Assembly: GCA_025738555.1 (NCBI GenBank)
Contig: JAOVFP010000014.1
Location: 558,001-622,000 of the forward strand
Reading direction: 5' to 3'
Source: Cyathus striatus
Taxonomy: Eukaryota; Basidiomycota; Agaricomycetes; Agaricales; Nidulariaceae
Length of the DNA: 64,000 nt
Shown here: positions 11,966 to 23,258 of the stretch, in pieces
Numbering within the stretch: the first letter of the stretch is position 1
Layout: each line of letters starts with the position of its first letter
Notes under the pieces: generated by a model
The model's input: only the letters and a program-made list of their open reading frames with translations
Databases searched by the model: none
What the model was told of the DNA's origin: nothing
Program-made: the position numbers and the translations under genes

Positions 11966-12994
11966 TCAGAGCCTCATTTCTTCGGCAAGGTCTTTCCCAG
12001 TTATCTTCTTGATGAAGGGATTGTTAGTGCGGGGTTTAGTTTCCTTGTTTCGGTTCGGGCATTGTCGAGCCATGTGCCCTTTGGTTCCACAAATGAAACA
12101 TTTCCCAGCTTGCAAATATTCTCCTTGTGTCTTTGCATCTAGTCAGTTTATCTCCATGTGATCTACGTCCATGGCGTTCAGGTCTTGGGTGGTTGTCTTG
12201 GGTCTGGGGGCAAAGTATCCCCTTCGACCTGTTTTGTTGTACTGTTGGATTTGCCTGTAGTTTCGATCGAATTTTCTGGCGTCATCCTGCCATTTTACAA
12301 TGGTGTCGGGAATTTCTTTCTGAGTGTGGATACTTTGGAGAAGAGGTCGGTTAAGACCTGCTTTGAAGAGATCCATCTTTGTGTAGTCATCGAGTCCTTC
12401 TATGTGGCTGACGAGTATCTCGAATTTGGTAATATATTCATCAGCCGTTCCTTTTCCTTGGGTTAAATTCTGAAGTTTGTGGAAAGCTTCGTCTTTTTCA
12501 TCAACAGGGTCAAAGTTCTTTTTAAAGTCTTCTTTAAAGGCTGCCCAGGTCCCTGGGGTTGGTGTATCGGTTTTAAACATTTCATTCTGCTTCTTTTCTT
12601 TCCAATTTCCAGCAATTCCTCCTCCTATGTATGACATAGCATACATGATTTTCTTTGCATCTGTGTCATAGATTTTGTCGTTTATCAAAAAATAGGATTC
12701 GACATCTTGAAGCCATTTTTTAGATTTCTTCTTGTCTCCTTCAAAGATGGCGGGAGGGTTTAGCCTCAATTCTTTGTCGTTGACCTTTGGTGCTGGTGCG
12801 TCTGTGCTAGACATGCTAGTGTCTGATTCGTGGTCGGAAATTGTGGAAGGTGTTATCAATCTAGGAAGTGGAGGATATCCTTCGTCTGCGGTGACGTATT
12901 CGTCATTATCTGGAGGTTGATTTCTCTTTAAATGTTCGACTAGTTCCTGAGCTAGTGAAGTTTCTGGGATCTGTTGGGTAGGGTTCCGTTGCAT
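11966..12994 (-). pseudogene. Chromovirus gag, capsid and nucleocapsid, interrupted by TGA
   Basis: ATG 12994 opens 283 codons of a Ty3-type capsid: an acidic N terminus, NPPAIFEGDKKKSKKWLQDVE, then the GTWAAFKEDFKKNFDP..A..KLQNLTQG block. A TGA at 12143-12145 cuts the frame just before the nucleocapsid, but the same frame continues to a TGA at 11966 and includes a single CCHC knuckle (CFICGTKGHMARQC, 12059-12100). The TGA is preceded by MEIN and followed by LDAK, where an arginine codon CGA is a plausible ancestor. Without read-through the knuckle is lost from Gag. Confidence 0.92.
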
Positions 12995-13294
12995 CGGTGT
13001 CGATTCTTTTGAAAAGAATTGCCTGGGTGTGGGGATCTGTGATTTCGGTCATGTGGGTTTTGAAGTGGTATCAGCTACTCGTTTCCCAATGGGTTTGCTC
13101 GAGCTAGTGATAGACACAAAGGGGTTAAAGCTTCCTCCCTCTTGTGACAAGGTCCATACAAGTCCTTCTGGTTGGGACTTCGGTTTCTCTTCGCCTTCAG
13201 AATCAGAACTCTCTGGGGCTTTGAATCTCCAGGGGGTTGTCGTTGTTTCGGTTCAATATGTCGGGGTGCTGCACTGAGTAGTGCAAGCAGTCGG

Positions 13295-13307
13295 CAAGCT
13301 TCAGCTT
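13295..13307 (-). other. Putative self-priming primer-binding site of the chromovirus
   Basis: Directly inside the 5' LTR (one base away) the element RNA would read AAGCTGAAGCTTG. Its exact 13-base complement occurs within the same LTR at 13489-13501. No sequence matching a tRNA 3' end (TGG...) follows the LTR. Tf1/sushi-type chromoviruses prime reverse transcription by folding the start of their own transcript onto such a site, so this is the likely mechanism here. Confidence 0.65.
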
Positions 13308-13308
13308 T

Positions 13309-13794
13309 TGTTACGATAAAGTTCTGGTTGGGACGTTTATCGTACAAGTCCGATAGTCACGTGATTTACGAGTTCAAAGAACAAGTAGATCAGTATATCG
13401 AGTTCGAGTCTCTATTCATGAGCTCTTAAGTTGGTTAGACTTAAGTACGAGCAAAGTGAATGAATCAATAGTAAAGCTAGTTCAATTTAAGCTGAAGCTT
13501 GAGCTCTACTGCCCAAGTTACTACCGTTTAAATACAAACAGGATCGTACTAATAATAAGTAGAAATGTAACCAAATATGTCAAGATGCTATGCATCAACT
13601 GCGCATTGCTGCGGCGCAGTAAGAAGAAAGAAAAGTATACTAAGTAAAGTAAATGACTCGAGATGAGTCAAGAATAAAATGACAATCATGTAAGTAAAGA
13701 AGTAGGGTGTTTGGTATCGAGGATGATACCAAACAAGCCATCGAAATGTAAAGAAAACATATGTAAATAGAAGAAAGTAAAGAAAATCGTAACA
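13309..13794 (-). repeat. 5' LTR of the chromovirus (element orientation)
   Basis: 486 bp, 99.4 % identical to the copy at 6141-6626. It contains the 13-mer at 13489-13501 that pairs with the primer site, which would place the transcription start near 13501 if self-priming is right. Confidence 0.97.
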
Positions 13795-13799
13795 CCAGG

Positions 13800-14345
13800 C
13801 GATTGTTGATGAGGTTTATGTGATCGGTCGCCATATTCACAGAATATTTGGAATGGGGTGACTCAGTACATGAACTGTTATTCAAAGTCCATAGGCTCTC
13901 TTAATACTGAAAAGGTGTTCGTGTTCCAATACTTGACACTCTGATAATTCACCTTATTGTGTTTTCCTTTTGCGAATGTTACATTGCTTCATTACACAAA
14001 CATCAAGAGCACTCACTGATAACAATATCCTCGCTCCCATGACCTTCAACAAAGCAACCTCCATTTTTTGTGGGGTTTTACTGACCTTGTCCTCCTCTGT
14101 TTCAGCATAACAAAATGCTCTTGAGGAAAGAGCAATCATGTAGTTTGGTGCAGAAGCATAATATATGACAATGTCTTAGCAAATTTGTTAATGGTATTGT
14201 AATGGGGTTGGAAAGTGCAAAGAGTGGTGAAGTCAATAAAGGTGCTCCAGTACCCATAGCACAACTACCATGCACCACAGATGTCATGCATATAGATTTG
14301 AATAGAGCTGGGGATGACTGAGGATCCTGGGAATTACCCATGCAG
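13800..14345 (-). pseudogene. 5' part of the split unknown gene
   Basis: Immediately beyond the right target duplication the minus strand reads MATDHINLINNRL from ATG about 13850. With the retrotransposon and one CCAGG copy removed, this joins in frame to the exon ending at 5723, so the insertion hit a coding exon. Upstream frames (13954-14139, with an EEDKVSKTPQK block, and 14102-14341) may be further 5' exons, but splice assignment is uncertain. The product is unrecognised. A divergent neighbour starts at 14870, so 14345-14869 could be a shared promoter. Confidence 0.4.
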
Positions 14346-14869
14346 TTTGGCCCTTACTGTTGTTTTCAAATTGTCTTACCTTCCTCTTGTCTTATTTCTT
14401 CTCTCTTTCCCTTCCCATTGCTCTGCTCTATGCTTTTGTTCAATCTTCTCCATTCCATTAACCTAAACTACTTTTAGGAACCTGATCTTCATTCTTTGCA
14501 TGTTCAATATGTCCTTTATCGAACCACAATAACTCCTGTTATCAGTTTCTGCATTCTCGCCAGTCTGATCTTGTGCACTCATATTAGCTTGGTTTTTGTT
14601 CCTTGCTTCCTTTTTCACCACTATTGATCTTCAATGATGCTCCCTCCAGTTGCTCTTCCCACCTGTAACAAAGCTGGCGATCTTTTTACGGATTTTAACA
14701 AGGCACGTCTCATAAATGTGATCTCCGCCCTTTTTGTTTTGTATTGGTCACTTGCTTCTCCTGATTCTGTATGTTATTTTCCATACTTATGGCATTCTTG
14801 TCTGCTTTCTCTTATAACTGTTTTTTTTTTTCAGTTACAGCCCTCGTCTCCAGTTATCTCCTCACTGCA
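14346..14869 (+). promoter_or_regulatory. Pyrimidine-rich upstream region between divergent genes
   Basis: A long CT-rich stretch (14380-14630 and 14740-14840, with a ten-base T run at 14821) precedes the ATG at 14870. Pyrimidine-rich tracts just before the start are common at fungal promoters. No TATA box was identified. Confidence 0.4.
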
Positions 14870-16334
14870 ATGGGCACCCTCAAGGATCATATTACAAATG
14901 GCTGCTACAAGCTACTTAATACCAACATACGCAGTGGGACCTTTTCTGATTCATGGACTCCTGCAGTTGGCACAATGAAGGTTAATGAAACTTTCCATTC
15001 CAAGCATAACCCCCCCGATGAGTTCCACACCTACCCAAGACTCACCTATCATCTGAATGGCGAGGACGAGGAATTGTTATTCTTGTTTTATGGGCAAATT
15101 GCGTCTTACAAGGATGGCACTAGAATGACGGCAATGGGCAACCATTATCTAGGTGGACCAGTTAGTATTTACAGTTTCTTGTTCATTATTACAACTAATA
15201 ATTTTAGGCTATCATGGATGGGAGCACTATCAAGGACATTGTTCTTCTTGAATCTCCGTCTTTTGCCCCCTCTTACCTCAATCAACCTTGGAATAATCAA
15301 ATATCTGTCCTTACTAAGGCTGAACGATCGGAATGGGGTAAGGTTTATGATGGTTTTAAGGTCCCTACCCTTTTTCCCTCACCCCTGTCTGTTCTGACCT
15401 CTTTTTCTTGTTTCAGTTTGAGGAGAAAACTTCAATTCTCTGCAGTAAAGATTCTTCCTCCAGCCAGGATCTGATAAAATTCACCACAGATGTTAAATAT
15501 AGGGTTCATTTCTACCTTGCTCTTTTACTTATTCCCTTAATCCTTATCTTATATTTCAGCATCCTCAGGCAAAGGATGCCATGGTGATTTCAATTCCTGA
15601 GCAGGTTAATTTGCTTCTGGCCAATTCTGACAACATGGATGAATCAAATGCAGCCGATACCTCCTCATGTTCATTCCTACTGTTCTGATTTTTTCCATCT
15701 TCATTTTAACCTCTTCACAGCCTCTGGTGTGGACAATTTCAAGGACAGCATTGATACCTATATGCTCTATGAACCTTCCCTTCAAGAGGATTACAGGGGT
15801 GATTTCTTTAGGCACCAGTGCACTAAATCGGCCCAGCTTCCCTACTACGATGTGAATGAGAGATTTATCCATCCTTGGGAGGTTCATGATAAACTGAGGG
15901 AGGGAACTTTGGTCACCATTCGTGCCAATCTGGTGGTGTGGCTCACCCCTGTTTTGGGGAGGGAATCCACTGTTAAGAAGGTTTGTACTGTCCCCCACAT
16001 TTGGCTCACATTATCTTTTTCACTTGCCTATTTCTAATTTTATTATGGGCAGTCTTTCCAGCTTCACTTAAAATCACTCAAGGTGTTTGCATCCTCAGAT
16101 ATCCCTTTGAAGCCTATTGTCATCCCTCAATTGCTTGGAACTGCTCCTCCACAATCCTCCTTGCCACATAAATGATCCTCTGCTCACTTCTCCTCCTATT
16201 CTCAATCTCCATCGTCTGCTGTTGAAGCCTCGCCTTTGGGATCAGCCTCTACCTCCTCCCCACAGAACAAGAAGGGTAGGACAAAGGATAACAAGAAGGG
16301 AAAGGGTAAGGAGAGTGAAAAAAGTCGCAAATGA
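14870..16334 (+). CDS. Six-exon gene of unknown function with Lys-rich C terminus; one internal TGA
   Basis: Exons 14870-15160, 15208-15360, 15417-15503, 15560-15668, 15721-15980 and 16053 onward have GT-AG junctions, and phases agree throughout. The frame gives 340 residues to a TGA at 16173-16175, and 52 more codons continue in the same frame to TGA 16332-16334, ending in a Lys-rich tail (NKKGRTKDNKKGKGK). The TGA sits between His-Lys and Ser-Ser, where CGA is a plausible ancestor. The segment GTLVTIRANLVVW followed by a basic SFQLHLKSLKVFA strand could be an OB-like barrel, but that is speculative. I do not recognise the family. Either a slightly short functional protein or an early pseudogene. 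Confidence 0.65.
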
Positions 16335-17520
16335 TGTTTATTTTCATTCGCACCATAACACTCCCATACTATATTTTGTTATTGGCAAAGAGTTTCTTTT
16401 CCACTGATAAATTCTACTGGTACCTTTTTTTGGGGGCAATGGCTTAAATAATCCTGGCCTCCCTTTTTTTTTTTTGGTACTAAGTTGTTTTTGTACTCTT
16501 TCTGTTCCTCGCTCTCCCTCTTCTTTCTCTGTAGTACTATCTCCTACCTGTATTTATTACATCTCTTCCGAAATCTACTTCTAGGTCTGCAGTTCCCTCA
16601 CCTTTTCTGAATCTGTTTTCTCCGTTTGTAATATTACATTTTACAATATTCATATTTTACTTCTTCAACATGGTTAGTGGGCTCTGCCGGCGACAGCCGG
16701 CTCTAGGTATTATTTAATTTGTATTATATAATCGGACCACATTGACCTCCATTGACTGACCCTTCCAACACTGATCTGAGGTATTGATGCCGCAATTCTC
16801 CCTCCGCACCGGGAAAGACTGGGTTTTACGTCAGGCAATCATATTTTGAATCTCCATCAATCTTAGCCGAGAGGTGGGATTCCCTCAGAGCTGCTCCTCC
16901 AGGCATAGATGAGATCTTCCCAGATGGGAGCTGAATACTAACTATGGACCGTTTCCAACAACTGACCAGTAACCCTCGACCTGTCTGTTCCCGCTATAAG
17001 TGCACTGTACAAAGATGGATGAGTCATCATTGTCCCCCGGCTCACCTACCGCTTCCCATACATCCGTAGAGCCCGTCCGCTTCCTTACGATGCCCCTACC
17101 ACCTCTTCACAAAACGCGCAGTATTACCAACATGCCCCAGCCTATTATGGCCTACCAGCCCCGGTTGTTCTCCTACGATGCTGAACGAGCCCAAAGCTTG
17201 GCGGCTTCCAACCGAAGGTCTGCATTGTGCTACAAGCCAGCATCCTACCCGCCCTCTTCATACCTACCATCGGGAACTTCACAGCCAGGATCATGGCCCT
17301 TGAGTAAGTCGCTTCTCCCAGCGTCCTCCATCCTCCTCAATGTTTACGCTCAAATAGCCTCCCACCAGCAGTACCCTGTGGCACCCGATGTGGAGGCCCA
17401 AGGATACTCCCGCAGGTTATCTATGGATTTGCAGAGCAGCTGGACGCAAGACCACACTGCATATCATAATCCTCTACAATACCCAAATGTTCGCTTTCAT
17501 CGATCATCGATTCATGCACC
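16335..17520. other. Spacer with T runs, no supported gene
   Basis: Two poly-T stretches near 16420 and 16466 and a palindromic GCCGGCGACAGCCGGC near 16687 are visible. An open frame at 17000-17524 has composition unlike a folded protein and no recognised motif, so it is not called. Confidence 0.4.
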
Positions 17521-18400
17521 GTAGCCCCTGGCAATCGACCTGGCCAGCATCCTCCACCAGACGTACTCATGCACATATGCGGATGGTGCATGAGGGAGTC
17601 GCCAACGTCCTTCACCATTACTTTGGCGAAGTGCATCAGAATTTATCATGCAGCTTCTGTAGGAGTGGGGAAGAAAATGAATGCCCCCAATTCGCTTTCA
17701 TCATCACACCCTACTACTCCTACCCCAACCCACCAGACCCGCTAGACACACGCTGCCCCACCAGCAACCACGCTGCCCCACCAGCAACCACGCTGCCCCA
17801 CCAGCAACCACGCTTTCACAGTCCCTGTCTTTCTTCGCCTAGTCAACTTCTTTCTGTTCCTCGAGGTGCGGAAGATATATCTTGGTGGCACACTCCCATC
17901 CTATGTCTTAGTCAACCCTAACGATGGGAATGTCGAGGTACAGAACTTTGCTATTGCAGTCGAAGAAAAAGGTAAGACGACTCATTATCTCGTAAATATT
18001 CGCTAATAATTCCACAGACACGCAGGACCTAAGCTCTATCGGTAATATATTCACTACCATCTTCTATTCCAATCGGGATGTATTACTGATGATCAAGGAA
18101 TATTTACGCCTAGTACGAAAGCTCCAGTTTTACAGCCACAGCGACACACTGGAGATTCCGAACTCCCTGCGCACCTTGCAAGTCAGACTTAATCCAGTCG
18201 ATGAAGGCATTACTGGTTATCTGCCCAGCTCCAATGTAACGCCCGACGACGATTCGGATGTATGGTCATTACTATACGATAGTCCATCGACGCCATTTGT
18301 GAATTCCACATGCCATTGCGCTAATTGCTATGCAACGTCATCTGCGTCTGGGAGATCCTCCTTATCAGAATCAGCATTAATCAATGCAAGGGCCCCTTGA
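17521..18400 (+). pseudogene. Dispersed unknown gene family, copy 1 (frameshifted)
   Basis: Homologous to the genes at 20041-20768 and 46025-47066. Shared landmarks are QHPPPDVLMHI, HEGVANVLHHYFGEVH, PQFAFIITPYYSYPN, FFLFLE, SYVLVNPNDGNVEVQNF and the C-terminal DDSDVWS. The intron 17972-18017 occupies the same position and phase as in the other copies. Breaks: sequence is missing after MHI, and three 20-bp repeats (17751-17810) replace a conserved stretch and shift the frame. The family has about 330 residues, no signal peptide and no motif known to me. Confidence 0.6.
17751..17810 (+). repeat. Three perfect 20-bp tandem repeats
   Basis: The unit CGCTGCCCCACCAGCAACCA occurs three times within copy 1 of the dispersed gene family. 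The unit length is not a multiple of three, so the expansion itself disrupts the frame. Confidence 0.95.
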
Positions 18401-19708
18401 GGCTCGAAATCTCGAAATTCCGATAGGCTCTTACGGTCCCAGCTCGTTCCCTTTGATTTTCTCTATGATCGGTCTTGTTTTCATCTTGTTCAAGTATTCG
18501 TTATCATTCTACTATGGTTTTTCTACCGTCTGCTCTGGACGACTCGGTTCGCTACAACTTGATATCTCATACTAACATCATTACTAGATACTTGGCTAAC
18601 ATCTTGTCGGGTCATTATTGGTTCGAAATTGTACCTCAGTGTATTTATACCAATGTTGAGCGATTCAACACCACTTCATCGGATTATCACCGGTTCACTA
18701 GGCTTGGTCGAAGAAGTTCCGCCAAACAATCATACTTCTGTCATCGACCGAAGATATTCAATGCGTCGCCGTATTCTCAACGTTTTTACTGTACCTCAAG
18801 CTTCGGTATTCACTGTGATGAGCGCTCTCTGGCTCCTCGTCCAGCACACGTCTCGTTTTGAAGTTTTTCATAGCTTGTCTGCTTCTTTTTCCACACACCG
18901 AACCGGCAGGCCGCAGCAGAACCTCCCTCTCTTACACGCTACTCCGACAAGGACGGCTATGTAGTACTCTCGAGAAGTAATAGTGTCACACCACTTGATA
19001 CGATAATATACCAATAACACGGACCCTTGTGATCTTCTTTAGTCTCAGTCTGTGACAAGGCTTGAAGAACTTGCGCACCAATAGCATTGGGTATCTTTAT
19101 GCACTCAGTCTCATCGTTTCTTCCTAATCGATATATAAGAGAGGTTTGTAGGGCGTTGGACTCAGTCGATTAACATGGCCAAGGCAAATGAAAGCGGATT
19201 GCCACTACATAGTATCTTGGGGTCATCGACTCGATCTCTCGGAGTTCTAATGCAAACGTCAAGCATTGATTATATTTTAGTAGGCTTAGGTATATCTGTG
19301 AAGTTTGCAGGCGACTGAAATTAAGTGTTAACTTGCACAACACTGTACGGCATTAATCCTGACTTCAACATCTAGTATAAATGTAAGATTATGGATAGTC
19401 TATCTTATGTGTAATAGTTAAGGATACGAAGACCGTTTGGAATAATGCAGCACTGCTACTTATGTGAAAGAACTGAACAGCATTCTGACTTGGATATTTA
19501 TTTATTTTAAATGATTAGTTGTGAAATTTAGTGAGGATAGTATATATTCAGTATTTATGTATTGTTCATCGTTTTAGTGTTGAAAGGCTTTCAGAACTTA
19601 AAAACTTACTTCGTACTGAGATCAAGTGAAGTAAGGCTACCGAAAGAGTTTAAATAATAATATTTCTCGTACTTCGTTTTTCGCAGTGCGCTCGTGAAGT
19701 TGCCATTG
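18401..19708. other. Flank between copies 1 and 2, no gene recognised
   Basis: From about 19010 onward the sequence aligns by eye with 49170-49920 and so belongs to the segmental duplication. Several 100-130 codon frames at 18470-18960 lack recognisable motifs. Confidence 0.4.
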
Positions 19709-19710
19709 GG

Positions 19711-19955
19711 AGGGGATGAAGGCACTGAACCTTTTGGCGGGGTGATATAGAGACTTGATAGAGACACCGGATATTTTTAGATCTGAACGATCAATCCCGA
19801 ATGCTTCTTGTCACGAAAAAGAATTCATGAATCAAATGAATTCTTTTTCGTGACAAGAAGCATTCGGGATTGATCGTTCAGATCTAAAAATATCCGGTGT
19901 CTCTATCAAGTCTTTATATCACCCCGCCAAAAGGCCCAATGCCTTCATTCCCTCC
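19711..19955. repeat. Near-perfect 120-bp-arm palindrome upstream of family copy 2
   Basis: The arms meet at a 7-base loop (19829-19835, GAATCAA). The inner 76 or so bases of the arms are identical; a few mismatches appear only further out. The outer part (GGCGGGGTGATATA, AGACTTGATAGAGACA) also occurs as separated inverted repeats upstream of copy 4 (about 49950-50320). Confidence 0.95.
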
Positions 19956-20040
19956 CATTCAACACTCTACCGCACACCTGTCAAAAGAGGCCACTTGTAT
20001 ATTCTCTAGCCAGACTTTTACCAACAAAAGTCGATCTAAC

Positions 20041-20768
20041 GGCGTAGTCCCCAATCGACGAGGCCAGCGCCGTCCTCCAACAGACGTGCTCATGCACATA
20101 CTCTCTTCGCCTCACGAGGGAGTCGCCAGTGTCCTTCACCACTACTTCGGTGAAGTCTATCAGGATTCCTCCTGCAGCTGCTGTAGAAGTGGAGGACAAA
20201 GCCAACGCCCCCAATTCGCTTTCGTCATCACGCCCTTCTACTCCTACCCCAACCTATCCGAGCTCGTTGATACGCGCAGTTTTACTACCAACCCCGTTCT
20301 CGCTGTCTCAGCCTTCAGCCATTTGGTTGATCTCTTCCTGTTCCTCAACGCGCAGCGTGTATCCTTTGGCGGTGCGTTGGCGTCCTACGTCGTCGTAAAC
20401 CCGGCCGATGGGAGCGTGAAGGTGCAGAACTTTTCCATTGCAGTCCAAGAGCAAGGTGATCCTGGTATTTTATCACGTTGGCGTTCACTGAAAGTACCAC
20501 AGATGCACACGACCTGCGCACTCTTGGGAACATGTTCGTCACTATCTTGTATCCCAATGCGGCTGCAGGCGGAATCTTTGCGGAGGCATTGCACCTTGCA
20601 CGAGTGCTCCAGTTCTTCGAGCAGAGCCACAGCTCGAATGTATGGAGATCCTTGCGTGCCCTGCAAGGCTCAACGAATGTAGCCAGTGCTGCCAACGAGC
20701 AGCTCCGCGGAAACGGGGCCACCGTAGCCATAATTGAAGATGATTCGGATGTATGGTCCGTCAGCTAA
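20041..20768 (+). pseudogene. Dispersed unknown gene family, copy 2 (N terminus deleted)
   Basis: The coding block from VVPNRRGQ to the final DDSDVWSVS is open. Exon one ends at 20455, the intron is 20456-20502 and exon two ends with TAA 20766-20768. Copies 3 and 4 carry about 95 further N-terminal residues starting near MAIARD. Here the noncoding leader (CTTTTACCAACAAAAG) runs straight into the mid-coding sequence, so the natural start codon has been lost. An upstream in-frame start near 19938 (ATG in the palindrome region) could give a different N terminus. Core motifs are HEGVASVLHHYFGEVYQ, a Cys-rich CSCCRSGG, and LVDLFLFLNAQRVSFGG. Function unknown. Confidence 0.6.
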
Positions 20769-23258
20769 AGTACGGAGCTCATACCTGGACTCTGTCTGGT
20801 AGACAGCATCGCGTACCAAACTTAATTTTTGTTTCATACCCCTCTCATCTTTCATCGCTCTTGCTCTCATTGCATTCAATCTATTTGTTATATATTCCCT
20901 GAATATTTTTACTATCACGTATCGCTCTGCTGACATGTTCTCGTTACATTGGATTAGAGTCTTGGAGTTGCTATTTGAAAACTATATTTTGTATTTATAC
21001 CAATGCATGTATCATTCAACACTACTTTGTAGGGATCTCGTTGACTCGCGAGGTATATTCGAAGGTGCGGTACGAACCATTGTATACTTCTTCCAATGTT
21101 ACCCAAAACACCAATGCGTCGACAAATCAGAAGATCACAACGCTAGCAAAGCAAAGGACATCGCAAGTTTCTCATCGCAATATGTCCTACATCCGCGAAG
21201 ATACGTCAGTGGTGGAGATGGCACGAACGAGCGAGGTGGAAGTCATTTGGCACAATAACTTGGCAGCCTCCGGGTCCGGCGTTGAATCCTCACGAACTGT
21301 AATATCCCGCCTCGACCGCGGCCTATCTCCATGACGCTATCCTCATCCATGACCCCCACACGCTGTTCCGCTCGTTGGTGAATTTCTCATATCTGAGCAT
21401 CTACGTGCCTAGTGGACGCGTCATTATTGACCTTGATCGTCTCAGGGGAAGCAGAACGATCCGCAGTCGCAGGAAGTTCTCGAAGGAACACTCCAGGGAA
21501 GGCAAACGTACCAGCGGAGCCTGGCTTCCCTCGAACACGCCCTCAGTGCATCCCTTGGGCAAATTGGAGAACATGCCAGTCCAACTTCTACTTCGGAGGG
21601 AATCGTTGAGTGCAATGAAGGCGTCTATACTGCGCACTTCCTCCTCTCGCAGTCGTAGGGCTGGCTAATGCCTCATCGGCGGCTCATCTCCTGGCCCGCC
21701 AACACATTCGTTTACTTCAGCCTATGAAAGTCAACCAAATCGCCCCTCTCTCCCACATGTGTCTTGATAAATGTGAAAGCCCCTACGATACAGAATTTGG
21801 GTTATATGGTCATACGCCACTACTGGGGGGGGGACATCGTACCTCTGCTCATTCGAAGTCTTCGCGGAGCATCGCCCATGTCCTTCCTTTTGCATTCAGG
21901 GAGTCGTGACGTGACAGCTTCACTTAGCGCTAAGCGACAAATAATGACGGGATGACTACCAGAGAGTCATATAAGTAGAGTCGTATAGCCAGGTATAGCG
22001 GCCTAGACATTCTGGCTATAACATGAGTGTCAGAATATTGTTTTGCGAAATTAAAAAGCGAACAAGAGCACATTTCAGTTACAAAAGGGTAGAAAAAAGT
22101 TTCAGCAGAAGTTTCAGTGGAAACTTCAGGCAGAAATCTCGAGGTTTGGTCACATCCTCGTACTGCTCTCCACAACAAATATGATTGACTGAATAACGTA
22201 CCTTTGTGAGATTCATACCCCCAACATAAGCACCCCTTTGTCGTTAGTCTTAACAGTTTTCATGCAGGAAAAAGCCAATCGAGCCTCTCGATAAGCTACA
22301 GCGACCAGTCAATAGCAAATGAAGTATCAGTTCATCCTGTAGCGGGTGTGATCGTGTAATATCTGGTGTAGTAGTCGTCAATATTAATCTTTCCGTGAAC
22401 AACAGCTGATACTATGTGAACATACAAGTACGTTGTACGAAGCGATGAAACAGTTGCGTATATTAGCATAAATTTGGCCATTACTCTGCTGGGGGGGAAA
22501 GAGAAAGCCGGATTCAAACGATGAAAAAGACAGAATAAGCTGTGAAGATGGTGGTTGGGTTGTGGGCTGGTATGGGCCCGAGTAGGACCCGGTATTACTG
22601 TGACCAATCAACCGGGTACTTACCAAGTTCCAATCGCCGGCAACCTCCGGCAAACCGTTCGGCGTTCATGGAAAGTCACGGTACTATGTACTCGTGTGCT
22701 TATGTATGTAGTTGTATATTTACCATCAACCTCTAAGCTACGCAAGTTTTCGCTATCGTTGGTTGCATTGATCATCATCCTTTTGCAGGCCAACTTGTCT
22801 ACGTCAGTGGCAACTTATCGGAACAAAAGGATTTTATGACGAAGTTCTCAAGTACTTAACCTACACTATTTTCTGTAATGCTTCCTCCGATGCTCTGAAG
22901 CCGCACTTGCACCAACAGTGTTACTTATGCGGTACGAGGAGTTCGCATTCCAATCAGATTCTCTGCGCCCGTATCTGGAAGATTGGCATGGTTCATATGA
23001 ATCCAAAAAGCAAATGGATACCCGATTACAGTCAATTCCCATGTTGGAAGTTCAGCGGTTCTGCTAACTTCTACACCAATTCTGCATTTGCTCAACTACA
23101 TCTGCTCTGCAATGAAACGTAGTATCGATCATGTGCTAAGGAAGCTAACTTTGCGCCATGGTTTTATGGATACCATATCGACACACGTATAACCTATAAG
23201 TACCTGAACTCTACGAGTTTACAATTATGCACCTCACTTCCCTCTGTATATCTACACC
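20769..23258. other. 3' flank of copy 2 within the segmental duplication; no gene recognised
   Basis: 20870-22740 aligns with 52920-54700 and 56791-56870 in the same order (for example GTATTTATACCAATGC and AAATCTCGAGGTTTGGT occur in both). Frames of 90-120 codons at 20935-21670 are partly shared with the other copy but carry different stops, and I see no domain. Confidence 0.45.

Larger units (their letters stand above)
6141..13794 (-). mobile_element. Full-length Ty3/gypsy chromovirus, 7654 bp, minus orientation
   Basis: Two 486-bp LTRs (6141-6626 and 13309-13794), starting TGTTACGATAAAG and ending GTAACA, enclose gag, protease-RT-RNaseH-integrase with a C-terminal chromodomain, and a third ORF, all reading on the minus strand. 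The flanks carry a perfect 5-bp target duplication, CCAGG (6136-6140 and 13795-13799). The LTRs differ at only three bases, so insertion is recent on an evolutionary scale, yet gag and pol carry stops and a frameshift. The chromodomain and the apparent self-priming site place it in the Tf1/sushi-like chromovirus group. Confidence 0.97.

Noticed and set aside
17000..17524. 174-codon open frame before family copy 1
   Set aside because: No similarity to other copies' upstream regions, no motif, and it ends inside the homologous segment in the wrong frame.
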